A stretch of DNA of 64,000 nucleotides, taken from assembly GCA_026874595.1 (NCBI GenBank), contig CM049316.1:58845676-58909675 (forward strand), read 5' to 3'. This document shows, one piece after another, positions 46,171 through 57,103 of the stretch (positions are counted from its first letter, which is position 1; every line of letters begins with the position of its first letter). The stretch comes from Sipunculus nudus. Its lineage: Eukaryota > Annelida > Sipuncula > Golfingiida > Sipunculidae. The notes beneath the pieces were generated by a model, which was given only the letters and a program-made list of their open reading frames with translations, was not told the DNA's origin and did not search any database. The position numbers and the translations under genes are program-made.

Positions 46171-46920
46171 AGCCATCTTTGATTAACTGGTACCCTCAGC
46201 CAGGGTAGCGCACACTCTGTTTCCTACAGCGATAGCCGTTGCTGCTCCCCGAGTTCTTTGCTGAGAAAGGCCAGCATCGCTGTATAGAAAGACATGCTGA
46301 GGCAGACGTATTGAACTTTGATTGATGGGTGTAATACATCAAAGGTTCTAAGATGAACGAGGACTCCCTTGTGGGGTGTTGTAGTGTATGTCACTACACG
46401 AGCAATTGGTAGAATCACCCCGGTCATACCCTACTTGCTGGGCTCACTCATTTTTATCCTCTGCTGGATTTATCATCTGTATTTATCAGAATGCTGGCCC
46501 GTGGGTCTGCCCTCTGTGAGATGATGGGCCATAAGAAGTAGCAGAGTCTCCTTGCAATTGCTGCTTCATCAGTACTAGCTGCCACCCCTGTAACATCACA
46601 ATGCTCCAGACTCAAGAATGGTTGGCTTGGCTCATTGTCTGCAGACGGGGGTGGCACAACATTTTGCAGCATCCTTTGTGGTCCATCCGTGGGTGATAGC
46701 TTACCCCCAGGACAGATGTCCTCTACCTTTCAACAGAATGTAATCTGTACGTTCTCTGTGATCCACTATCCAGGGATCCTGGTTTACTGACACCATGGAG
46801 ACCGGTATCCAGACTTCCTTACATTCAGATGACCAGCTGGGATAATAGGAGTGTCAGCTCAGTATGACTAATTAAGATACACATCTTGCGGCCTGTTATA
46901 TAGAACCACCCTGGCAAGAA
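46171..46920. promoter_or_regulatory. GC-richer island with three TCF/LEF motifs
   Basis: TCF/LEF cores lie at 46177-46183 (CTTTGAT), 46316-46322 (CTTTGAT) and 46338-46345 (ATCAAAGG). The last two face each other 15 bp apart. The island also has long minus-strand frames. One runs from 46729 to 46454 (91 codons) with the protein-like start KVEDICPGGKLSPTDGPQRM; a second at 46224-46427 is in another frame. It could be a Wnt-responsive enhancer or hold unrecognised exons. Confidence 0.3.
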
Positions 46921-46987
46921 ATGTGGTGTAATAGTATTGATCTGTCTTTGTCTATGTTTCTTTTGATCTGACTAATAAGTAATATCT

Positions 46988-47026
46988 TGTGTGTGTGTGT
47001 ATATAAATATATATATATATATATAT
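46988..47026. repeat. (TG)n(TA)n compound microsatellite
   Basis: A TG run passes into TATATAAATATATATATA. Confidence 0.93.
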
Positions 47027-47508
47027 TGATGAGTTTAAATTTGCAACAGTTTTAAGATTTATCGTCTCATCACGTTTTATGCATCATTTTGGCGGGGCGG
47101 CAGTCTCATTCGAAAAAAAAATAGCAAGGTGGCCATCCTAGTTGTTTGAAAGCATGGAGAACACTGATAGATATTTATACGTGTGTGTGTTTGTATTATT
47201 AGTCCTATGATAACTCTCTTCCTGGTCACAGCCTGTCCTTACAGACAAATCCAGCTACCACAGGCAAAATATGTACGTGTGATGTCGTAAATGATGTGAC
47301 ATCAGGTGAAAGATGAAAACATGAGACCTTACGGATTTTAGTTTTAACACACTCGGGTAGTAAATAATTCCTCTTAAATCATAGCATTTATTGGAATGAA
47401 TCACTGCCTCATTATATTAAGCAACTTCTTGTATCTTAATGAAAGCTTCACCATTAACTGTGATATGTGAAATTGTAATACTAGGAACTCTGAAGTGCAG
47501 AAACTTAA

Positions 47509-47566
47509 AGGTGCCCATTCACCTACCTACTTAGTTTATAAAGGTCAGATATGTGATTGGGCCCCT
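47509..47566. mobile_element. 58-bp TTAA-flanked mini-element
   Basis: TTAA flanks both sides (47505-47508 and 47567-47570). Ends AGGTGCCCATTCAC and AGGGGCCCAATCAC (right end, reverse complement) agree at 12 of 14 positions. Only about 30 bp separate them, so this is a nearly pure pair of ends of the family at 16287. Confidence 0.65.
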
Positions 47567-47570
47567 TTAA

Positions 47571-48385
47571 CATCTGCCTGTAAGCTATGTCACACCCAAA
47601 CAGATGACATTATAAAAAAATGTTAAAGTTACGAGCTGCTAATATCAGCATAGGATATAGTTACATACATTCATTTGGTGGTTACATGTACAAATTTGTG
47701 ATAAGATGGTATTCCAACATCCTGAAATTTTATTGGATCCTAAATAGCGTAGAATGGAGGAAATGATCCAAGAAATGCATGAAATATCATCATATGCCTG
47801 TCTTTGAGAAATGATTTTGTGCAGTACAACTGCAGTACCATCGGTATTGCCAACCCTGAGCACAGGGACCTGGTTTTCCAAAAGGTTTACATTAATTAAA
47901 AATATCAGGAGTCATTAAGATACCGTCACAAATGAATTCAAGTCCCAACGAGTACATCATGAGAGGTATAAACATAGTAGGCCCATAAGAGCCTTCATAA
48001 TTTGATTGACGTAATCATTATTTCATAGCATGCTATGTCTGTTTTTATTATTATGTACTTAAGCCAATATTTCTTTATTTTTTATAATATTAATGTTGAA
48101 GGCAACAATAAGATTAGCCTGATATGTCATTATTAAGCAGTTTAATTTTCATATATTGCAGTGAGAAAGAATTAGAAGTACTGATATGTAACTTGTCATT
48201 ACAGACATTTCTATGCAAAGGCCAAATGTTTACTCTGTATATCCAATCTATATATAACCTTCCTGTTATTAAAATGTATTATTGAAATATGTCAGAAAGT
48301 CAATATCTGGTAAAATATGTGTTGAATAACACTTTTCTAGCCAGAATAAACTGTGATCACAGGCTGTTAACTGGCTAGGCCTGCA
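47571..48385. other. AT-rich non-coding stretch
   Basis: No arrays, motifs or persuasive open frames. Confidence 0.55.
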
Positions 48386-48622
48386 GTTTATTCATATCTG
48401 AGAGGCAATATCTTAGACAATGTATGTATCATTGATGGTATATGTTACAAATAAACCCTACAATAACTGTCCTTTAAACTGGAAAGATCAATCGTTTATT
48501 TATATCACAGAGGCAATATCTTGAAAAATAGCTGTCAGTGTCACCTATCTGTTACAAAAAACCTATGATCATTGTCCTTTTAATTGGGTAGATCAATGCT
48601 TTATTTATATCTGGGAGCCCAT
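48386..48622. repeat. 107-bp tandem repeat, about 2.2 copies
   Basis: 'gtttatt(c/t)atatc...agaggcaatatctt' recurs at 48386 and 48494 and starts again at 48599. 'gttacaaa', 'actgtccttt' and 'agatcaat' recur in step. Confidence 0.85.
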
Positions 48623-48639
48623 ATTCGACACTAGAGGGA

Positions 48640-49340
48640 GAGAAATGCCTTATTGCGTCATTTAGGGAAGTTACTGCTCAATAGAATCTGTTTACTGTTG
48701 GCAAAAACAGCCAGTACAGACAGGAGTAACCGGGGACCAGCGAGTATTAGTCATCTTACTACCACTACTTTATTACAAGGTCTAGCAGTTCTGCTGGAGA
48801 ATTTTTTTTTCTCTTTTGGAGATGGGTGTCCTGTGATTCATTTATAGTACAGCGTAGTATAAATAAACCAGCTATGGGCCCGTGCAGCTCCCATCATAGT
48901 GGTGTACTGGTGTTTCTTTATAGCGTCACATTGTTAGGTAGCAGTGGGCTTTAACGGTTCTGAAGGCCCCCTTTGATTTTTTTTTATCCACGGTGTCATG
49001 TATATTGATGATATCGCTGGGGTAAATGGCCTTTAGATGTGTGCAGGTGTGTAAGAGGGTACACACACACAGAAGTGCTTCCCAAGCCTCTAGGAAGAAA
49101 ATGTGAATATGCGCAAGACGACTTGTCCAGAATCTGTGCTGAGGAAGGCTATTATTTGTGTCTGGGGCTGTGGATCCGGCGGGTTTTTCTGGCTAAAATC
49201 AATACTTTCCCGTCGCCGGCTCACTCGCACTACGGGCTCTGCTCATCCCGGCCAAAATGGAACGTGCTCAAACAGTGCCAAATCTTGTTACATTTACTCT
49301 CAGTACATAACGGTTGAGGGACTATACCTGATTTTATTTC
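48640..49340. other. GC-richer island
   Basis: Overlapping plus-strand frames at 49039-49381 (92 codons each in two frames) come from composition. The 49120-49260 part is rich in G and C ('gtcgccggctcactcgcactacggg'). No recognisable protein. Candidate regulatory DNA. Confidence 0.25.
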
Positions 49341-49364
49341 CACAGGCCAATAACACAGTGAGGT

Positions 49365-49788
49365 TTGTTGAGTGCTTTTGAGACACCGAGAAATTGTATA
49401 TTGCTCTTTATCTGGATCAACATAAAGCTATCTAGAAAGAGTTCTACCCAGGGTCTAACTAATGTGTACATTTTATTTACCACCATGCAAGCCCCTATCG
49501 TGATTCATAAAATATACATCACAGGCTTGGGAATGCCGGTGATCCCAGGCCAAGTTGTTAGTCCTACCACATTTTCATGTCTCATTTTCTTCCTCATCAG
49601 CGTTCTCTTTGTCTCACTGGTTATTTCTCTCTCATCTGTTTGGACGGTGTACCTCTCCATGGCTCACTGTACTTGTTGGTATTTCAGGCATCCTGCTGTA
49701 GCTGTCTTCTTTATATATTCTGCCTGTTCTTGTCAGAACTGTCTCAGAACCTCATCCTCTTTGTTAAACAGTGCCCCTATTGATGTAA
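49365..49788 (+). other. Unrecognised 153-codon open frame
   Basis: Open from 49365 to 49823, overlapping the SINE-like sequence at its end. It is hydrophobic in the middle (FLISVLFVSLVISLSSVW), matching a T-rich tract. No ATG context, splice site or family match supports it. Probably chance. Confidence 0.12.
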
Positions 49789-49960
49789 ATAGCACAGATA
49801 GCAACTTGGTAACCGGAGGGTTATGAGTTTAAATCCCAATCAAGGATATTTTGTTTGCAGCCCCAGACAAGCCATTAACCTTGGATGTGCACTATCACTC
49901 TAGACGCAGGAACGAACGGGTCATGGATGGCTGGCATTTCTGGAATGAATAACTGCGCAT
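49789..49960 (+). mobile_element. tRNA-like SINE head
   Basis: Box A-like TAGCACAGATAG (49789-49800) and box B GAGTTTAAATCCC (49825-49837) are 36 bp apart. GGTAAC and GGAGGG between them resemble tRNA D- and anticodon-arm sequence. The body after box B is unrelated to families A and B. No tail or duplication was found. Confidence 0.35.
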
Positions 49961-50228
49961 TTCTTACATGAATCTGTACCTTGGTTTACTTTCTGTAAAA
50001 AAGAACAGCTTTTTTTCAAAGGATATGTCCACCGTCTGTTAATGCCAATAATGGTATAATGTTAATTGAAAAAGGATGGAGACAACCATACATAAAGAGA
50101 ACAAAAGGTAATTTTTTCCTGGCTTCTGGATTTAAAGTTTTTATATGCAGGGTTAGGAATAATCCAGATATCATGACCTGTTGTCAAGACATTTGAGTAA
50201 CTCTCTGCAGTTCTAGAGAGATTTCTCG

Positions 50229-50310
50229 ATTTGCCTTGAGGACAAGAAAGTATTTGCCTTGAGGACCAGAAACCATTTGCCTTGAGGACCAGAACCATTT
50301 GCTTTGAGTA
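50229..50310. repeat. 23-bp tandem repeat
   Basis: Three and a half copies of 'tttgccttgaggaccagaaacca'. The core 'ttgaggaccagaa' resembles 'ctgaggatcagaa' of the large satellite 280 bp downstream. Confidence 0.88.
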
Positions 50311-50587
50311 TTTCCTGCTCCACAGTTCTTCCCTTAACCACTAAGCTAAATTCTACCCTTTGTTGTGTTTATTCAAGAAAGCTCCCTGTATGTCATCACA
50401 TACAATTATAATCTTATGCATATAATTATAGTCTTGTAATAGTTGAACATACTGGTATAAGAGCTGTCCTGGAATTTACTTTTGTATCAGAACAGTCTTG
50501 TTTTTTAATCATGAAGACTTTTTTCTGTCCTTCTGTAGAATTTATTTGGATTATGTTGTTAAATTCTAGTCCTTAATTTAACTTTGT

Positions 50588-52379
50588 CAGAACATTCTTT
50601 TTCTTCTGCTGTGAGGATGAGAATGTTCTTTTTCTTCTGCTGTGAGGTTCAGAATGTTCTTTTTCTTCTGCTCTGGGGATCAGAATGTTCTTTTTCTCCT
50701 GTTCTGAGGATCAGAATGTTCTTTTTCTTCTGCTCTAAGGTTCAGAATGTAAGGTTAAATATGTTCTTTTTCTCCTGCTCTAAGGTTCAGAATGTTCTTT
50801 TTCGTCTGCTCTGGGGATCAGAATGTTCTTTTTCTCCTGCTCTGGGGATCAGAATGTTCTTTTTCTCCTGCTCTAAGGTTCAGAATGTTCTTTTCCTTCT
50901 GCTCTAATGTTCAGAATGTTCTTTTCCTTCTGCTCTAAAGTTCAGATTGTTCTTTTTCTCCTGCTCTAAGGTTCAGAATGTTCTTTTCCTTCTGCTCTAA
51001 GGTTCAGAATGTTCTTTTCCTTCTGCTCTAAGGTTCAGAATGTTCCTTTTCTCCTGCTCTAAGGTTCAGAATGTTCTTTTTCTGCTGCTCTGGGGATCAT
51101 AATGTTCTTTTTCTCCTGCTCTGAGGATCAGAATGTTCTTTTTCTTCTGCTCAAAGGTTCAGAATTTCTTTTTCTTCTGCTCTAAGGTTCAGAATGTTCT
51201 TTTTCTCCTGCTCTAAGGTTCAGAATGTTCTTTTTCTCCTGCTCGGAGGATCAAAATGTTCTTTTTCTCCTGCTCTGAGGTTCAGAATGTTCTTTTTCTC
51301 CTGCTCTGAGGTTCAGAATGTTCTTTTTCTCCTGCTCTAAGGTTCAGAATGTTCTTTATCTCCTGCTCTGAGGTTCAGAATGTTCTTTTTCTTCTGCTCA
51401 AGGTCCAGAATGTTCTTTTTCTTCTGCTCTGAGGTTCAGAATGTTCTTTTTCTCCTGTTCTGAGGATCAGAATGTTCTTTTTCTCCTGCTCTGGGGATCA
51501 GAATGTTCTTTTTCTCCTGTTCTGAGGATCAGAATGCTCTTTTCCTCCTGTTCTGAGGATCAGAATGCTCTTTTTCTCCTGCTCTGGGGATCAGAATGTT
51601 CTTTTTCTTCTGCTCTGAGGATCAGAATGCTCTTTTCCTCCTGTTCTGAGGATCAGAATGCTCTTTTTCTCCTGTTCTGAGGATCAGAATGCTCTTTTTC
51701 TCCTGCTCTGGGGATCAGAATGTTCTTTTTCTTCTGCTCTGAGGATCAGAATGCTCTTTTCCTCCTGTTCTGAGGATCAGAATGTTCTTTTTCTCCTGTT
51801 CTGAGGATCAGAATGCTCTTTTTCTCCTGCTCTGGGGATCAGAATGTTCTTTTTCTCCTGCTCTGGGGATCAGAATGTTCTTTTTCTCCTGTTCTGAGGA
51901 TCAGAATGCTCCTTTCCTCCTGTTCTGAGGATCAGAATGCTCTTTTCCTCCTGTTCTGAGGATCAGAATGTTCTTTTTCTTCTGCTCTGAGGATCAGAAT
52001 GCTCTTTTTCTCCTGCTCTGGGGATCAGAATGTTCTTTCCTCCTGTTCTGAGGATCAGAATGTTCTTTTCCTCCTGTTCTGAGGATCAGAATGCTCTTTT
52101 TCTCCTGCTCTGGGGATCATAATGTTCTTTCCTCCTGTTCTGGGGATCAGAATGTTCTTTCCTCCTGTTCTGAGGATCAGAATGCTCTTTTCCTCCTGTT
52201 CTGAGGATCAGAATGCTCTTTTTCTCCTGCTCTGGGGATCAGAATGTTCTTTTTCTCCTGCTTTGGGGATCAGAATGTTCTTTTTCTCCTGCTCTGGGGA
52301 TCAGAATGTTCTTTTTCTTCTGCTCTGAGGATCAGAATGCTCTTTTTCTCCTGCTCTGAGGATCAAAATGTTCTTTTTG
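50588..52379. repeat. 31-bp satellite, about 58 copies
   Basis: The unit is TCTTTTTCTCCTGCTCTGAG plus GATCAGAATGT. The left part (to about 51.45 kb) is dominated by 'ggttcagaatg' units. The right part is dominated by 'ggatcagaatg', with runs of a 'gctcttttcctcctgttctgag' variant. Three units make 93 bases, so long frames appear on the plus strand with a 31-residue period. Some units are 30 bp and break them. Not a gene. Confidence 0.95.
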
Positions 52380-52457
52380 CTTGTTCTTATATCATAGTTT
52401 TCTTAATTTTAGTAGATCTGTGCTTGACAGAATCTTCCTAGTAAATAAAATTTTATG

Positions 52458-52814
52458 TTAAATCTGACCTGTGTCTAATCTTTGTAACATATTTTCTCTT
52501 ATTGGAGCCCTTGCTGCAGAAAGTTTCAAATTGTTGTCCTTGGTTGATAACTCTGGTAGATCCAGTCTTTTAATGGTTTTAAAACATACATCATGTTTCA
52601 AGTTCCTGGTCATCATAATTGCTTAAATCTAAGTATTCCATTTTAGACCAGCTTTTGTTTGCATTAATAATCTTTTAAAGATTGTTTCTAATTTTGCCTT
52701 AACCACTTTCCATGTCATGACCCCTCTGGCTTGTATTCCTTCTTTTCTCCAAACACCCTTTATCAGCCTTTTCTTTATTTTCTTCAGTATGTTCGAACCC
52801 TCTCCTTTTTGCAT
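52458..52814 (-). other. Interrupted open frame next to the satellite
   Basis: On the minus strand one frame reads 61 codons from ATG at 52814 (basic: KKIKKRLIKGVWRKEG), meets TAG and TAA two codons apart, then continues from ATG at 52616 for 52 codons (for example KTIKRLDLPELSTKDNN) to TAA at 52458. It looks more protein-like than other frames here, but the purine-rich strand favours charged residues. It could be a decayed gene fragment. No family is recognised. Confidence 0.15.
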
Positions 52815-54850
52815 CTTTTTACTGCACTTTCTATTCTACTTTTTTTCTCCATGCTCCATCTTTTCAGAGTTTTTTATTCTTTACTATCCTTTTTAATTTG
52901 GTACAAATGCCATTTGTATAATTTATTGTTTTTCCAGTACACAGTTAAGGATGCTGTGGTTTTTATATCGTCCTTCATGCGTCTCTGCTTTCTTTCACAG
53001 CTGTTCCTTCCTGATGTTTCTCCCAGAGTAATATACGCAGATGGTCTTGTTTTATTCTTTAAATTGTTCTGGTGAACCACTGTGACAGTTTTACGGCGGT
53101 GGAGAATTCTTGGATGCCGTTCTTGATCGGTGTGATTATATTTGGTAGTGCCGCATTGATTGTCCCGAAATAGTCATATGTGTCGATGTTGCATTTGACC
53201 TATGGCAGTTTGTTGGCATACATTTCCTTCTGTTTTTCTTTCAAGGCCAGCAGTCTATGAAGCTGTTCAGACAATGATTACAGTACGTGGTATGTAACAT
53301 GAATGGCCTTGTCCCAGTGGCCATTAAATTTAAAGAATATAGAGATCAAGTCAGATTATTTGATGAGAATTGTCATCAGACAGTATGATTAACAGATCCA
53401 TATTTCTGTTAGCATGGACTAATTAAAGAAAAGGACCCATCAAAGGGATGCTTAATGATTGACTTTGTACCAAAATCAGTCAACTAGGTTATACAGTAGA
53501 ATAAAAAATCCCAGGACTACTATTGTGCTGAAACTAGCATCAAAGGCAGTCTTAACATAGACAATATGTAAGTTAATCCAAGTAAGCTTTTAACAAAAAG
53601 AAGTTTGAAAATATCTTCAGTATGAGTGATTAAGATAGAAATAAATCTCCAGGGGAACTTTGGTCCATTGGGAATTATTCTCTGTGATTGGACATTGAAA
53701 ATTTCACTGGTGGCTGTCACTGTGAGTAATGTATGGAAAGACAGTTTAAAGGACATTTTTTGTTGACAATGTGGGGAAAATAAACAGTCATAAAGCAAAG
53801 ATAAATCCTAACATTATATAGATCAGTTGAAAAAAAGACAAAAGTGCATTATTGACAGGAAGGGATAGATACGGACATTGAAGATTAATATAAAGTCATC
53901 AGAGTCTGTTTTGAAGAATGATGACAGATTCAGTTCAAAGGACTTTTTCCATGAAGAATGTGTGAAAAAGGTCTTTTATGGACAGAGATTACAGAGTGAC
54001 TTTCTGTCCGTTACAAGAAGACTTCTCTCTCTGACAAAATATACAGAAATCATTCAGAAAAGGACTTGTGTATCAAAGATCATGGTAAAAGATCAGACAA
54101 GTAAATAGCTTTTCTGTGTAAGGCACATATCACTTGATGAAGATATACATAAATATATATCTTTGTTGGTGTAGACAAGGGAATTTCATGATAAATATGA
54201 CTGATAAGGGTAGTGAAGACCTATATCTAATTCTTGTAACAAAAAACATATAATTGATAAGAATATAAAAATGTTAGCTTCACATAATACATCCAGAAAG
54301 ATATTGTAAACACTGGCTGTTTTAGAGTAATTCTTAATACTTTGAATGATAATGTTTGCTCATTCTGTATCAAAGGTTTGACAACTTAGGTCGTTGAAAA
54401 TTTCCTTGAATTACTTCATATAGCCTTTGTTTTCAATGTGTGACTGTGAAAGATCTAACCAGTGGCTAGAATATATTAATACCAGTGCCTTCAGTGTTTG
54501 AAGGTGAATTGATTGAGTTCAGTGGTTCAGTTTAAATATAACCCTGGAACATTTTATGAACATTTTATGAAAACAAAGTCAGATATTCATTTTGACCGCA
54601 GTGACCACAAACTGGAAATTTTGCTCATAAACGGAAGGAGCAGATAATATACCTGTCAAGTTCATTGAATGGTGATCATAGGCAGATGTGTTCAACAGGA
54701 ATTTTTCTCGATGGCAATATATAGAAAATAAAGGCAAGCAAACAAGATTGTTCTATCGGAGAGGTGTTATGTTAGAGCTGTGTCAGTGAACCATTGATTG
54801 AGCCTTGTACCAAAATGTCAGTGTTGGCTGTAGCCTGCTAGAACTTCAAG
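52815..54850. other. Non-coding stretch
   Basis: T-rich left part with opposing frames of 68-114 codons near 52.73-53.08 kb, then AT-rich sequence. Short purine-rich words such as 'gaaaaaggtc' recur near 53.8-54.1 kb without a clear period. Confidence 0.45.
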
Positions 54851-54856
54851 ATGTAG

Positions 54857-54876
54857 TCAAGGTCACGCTTTGACCC
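54857..54876. promoter_or_regulatory. Nuclear-receptor site pair
   Basis: TCAAGGTCA (54857-54865) equals the extended half site used by FTZ-F1 and ERR-type receptors. TGACCC (54871-54876) is an inverted half site 5 bp away. Confidence 0.3.
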
Positions 54877-55414
54877 TTTGGCTTGGCCTGCGGGGGAAAT
54901 GCAGTCAATAGACCTGAGACACCAGAAGCTTCAAACCTACAGCTATGGCAGGCTGTTCGACAAAATGGAGGAACTGGAATATGTTGCGTGCTAAATTCTG
55001 TGTCCATTGAAGGTTTCCAAATTCTTATTCCTCAAAGATATATCATGTTAGAATATTTATGATCCCGTTATTTTGATATACTTAGTTATACTTAGTAACC
55101 TGGTTATACTTCTGATGATATATGTGTGCTATATATATGTGTGTGGATACATATGATTGTATATATAGTTAATGAAGCACAGCTTGTACACTTTATTTTG
55201 TAATGAGAACTGAAATGGAAATTTTGGTAAGTCAGTCTTGTCATGTTTTGGTGTAGCCATTAATACATACATCAGTAGGCATTTAAATTGAACTGGTAAG
55301 CCTAACTTGAGTTGTGATACAAGCCATACAGGGGAACGTACTGCAAGGCTATCCATCCTGTTGCATATCATATCATAGTAAACAGGTGATTATCTTACCA
55401 TTAGGCTACGAATT

Positions 55415-55790
55415 ATGACTTATCACTTAAGATTACATGTAAGATAACACACCAAAGTATAGATCTGTCTCTATGGTAATGAGTCATTTCCTGTATCATG
55501 TTCAAGTTGGCCATTGTCCAGTAACCCACGTGAGCTGTGCCAATGTTCATGAGGTCAGAATACAGTTATTCTTGCACATGGTAGGTGTTACTAAAAAGTA
55601 TATTGACAACTAATGATTGGTCTGGTTTATGTTAATTGTACTTTTAGGCCATGGCATGTTAAAATTGACGAAATAATTTGCATCTTTATGGAGTGTTACA
55701 GTACAATTCCATCAATATTCGATGTAAAGGCACTCTGACACTATAATGTCACAGGTCCAAATATCACTAGTTTTGGGTGACTTGTCATTT
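55415..55790 (-). repeat. Dispersed repeat, copy B (inverted)
   Basis: The reverse complement aligns with 3600-4035; see GATGTAAAGGCACTCTGAC at about 55721 and 'ctgtctctatggtaatgagtcatttc' near 55470. The copies differ by numerous substitutions and short indels. Confidence 0.75.
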
Positions 55791-56827
55791 CAGGTGGAGA
55801 GGCAGAATCAGCCTCTCACCTTGTCTTTTTCTGCAACTATTTATCTGTAGTGTGTATCTGTGTGTACACTCAGAAATGATAGGAGAATACAGACTAGGAT
55901 CTTACATGGTTATATATTTTTTGAGTGATTTATTTGACCATCATGTCTGCGTTACTGTATTTTCATCTTTTTATATAATGGTCTTAATTTATAAGCATGA
56001 TAATATATTTTACAAAGATACAGATAAAGAATTATTAAAGAATAGGTTACACACACATACAGATATATGTACATCTTCATATATATATAAATCTAGTTTT
56101 ATAGTTTATGTTGATATGTAGTCTTACTAGATATTATATTACAATTTGAAAGAAATTACATAAATTAAAGCGTTAAGACCACTGTCTTAAATATTAATAT
56201 TACATCACCTGTATGCGATTGTGGGGGGTCTGACACCTGAGGAGACATATCAGAAACACAGGTAAATGCCAGTCTGAATTATATTGTTGAGGTAGATCCA
56301 GTGTTGTGGACTTGTTTACCACCTGGATAGGTTTCATAATAATACAATACAGATGACAAATTATCAGATATCAGGTGAAATAGAAAGAGGTCAGCAAGAC
56401 CCCCGCTACTTGTGTCTATAGCCTACCTTTTTAATAACGTCTGGTGTCTAGCCAATAGTATTAAATGTGTATAGACTTCTAGTCAGGGCTGTCGATACAG
56501 GTGTAAATTACCTGGGGAGGTCTTTATAATAGTTCTCCTCTCCTGTTTTCCCCTAAGAGAGTGATGTGAATACTATATGTAATACTGTGGTTGACGAGGG
56601 TTTCAAATTTGTGATATTCGCGAAAGGGAAATAATCGCGAAAATTGATCCTCTGTGAATAAGATATCTGATCTACAAAGGTAAACGGTCACTCATAATAT
56701 AGCCTCTTCAGCATTTATCTGTGTTATCCATGCAACCATGACTCTACATGATAACTTTCATGTAATTTGGAAATTAAATATAAATATTAGAAATAATATA
56801 AATGCTTAAATATTATATACCTAAAGG
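55791..56827. other. AT-rich non-coding stretch
   Basis: A plus-strand frame of 114 codons at 55777-56118 becomes low-complexity (TATA and ACACAC words). No gene is supported. Confidence 0.5.
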
Positions 56828-57103
56828 CAGGGCTCAACATTAACTTTTTAAGTACTTGCCTGACTGGGCAAGTAACATCTAGCTTTTAATTGCCCTTCAT
56901 GAATTTTTACTGTTCATTCAAATATTATTGATTGTATTCAATAACACAAAGATCTTTTTTCAAGCCTTTACCTGGATAAAGGTATATGTTGGACCCACTT
57001 GCCCAGTCAGGCAAGTAGGAGGAGACTTCTAGTTGCCCTTCTACTGTTTTCTGGAACTTTCACTTGCCCCAGGCAAGCGGTTAACCATTAATTTCAAGTC
57101 CTG
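56828..57103. mobile_element. hAT-type MITE, 276 bp
   Basis: Ends CAGGGCTCAACATTAACTTT and, in reverse complement, CAGGACTTGAAATTAATGG form an imperfect inverted repeat starting with CAGG, typical of hAT elements. Just inside, ACTTGCCTGACTGGGCAAGT (56854-56873) and its exact reverse complement (56997-57016) form a second 20-bp inverted pair. There is no open frame, so it is non-autonomous. Flanks share AAAGG on both sides, but a full 8-bp duplication is not intact. Confidence 0.8.

Noticed and set aside
48628-48641. CTCF-like ACACTAGAGGGAGA
   Set aside because: Only 11 of 14 positions match, within chance expectation.
49365-49823. 153-codon hydrophobic frame
   Set aside because: It overlaps a tRNA-like SINE head at its end and its hydrophobic part follows a T-rich tract.
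49789-49840. Functional tRNA gene
   Set aside because: Box A and box B are present, but no cloverleaf with an acceptor stem can be formed; it is a SINE-like head.
50588-52379. Long plus-strand open frames of 65 to 107 codons with a Phe/Ser/Cys-rich periodic peptide
   Set aside because: They are translations of a 31-bp satellite; three units make 93 bases, so the frames stay open by arithmetic, and 30-bp units break them.
52731-53072. 114-codon plus-strand Phe/Leu-rich frame
   Set aside because: Composition effect of a pyrimidine-rich strand; an opposing frame covers the same DNA.
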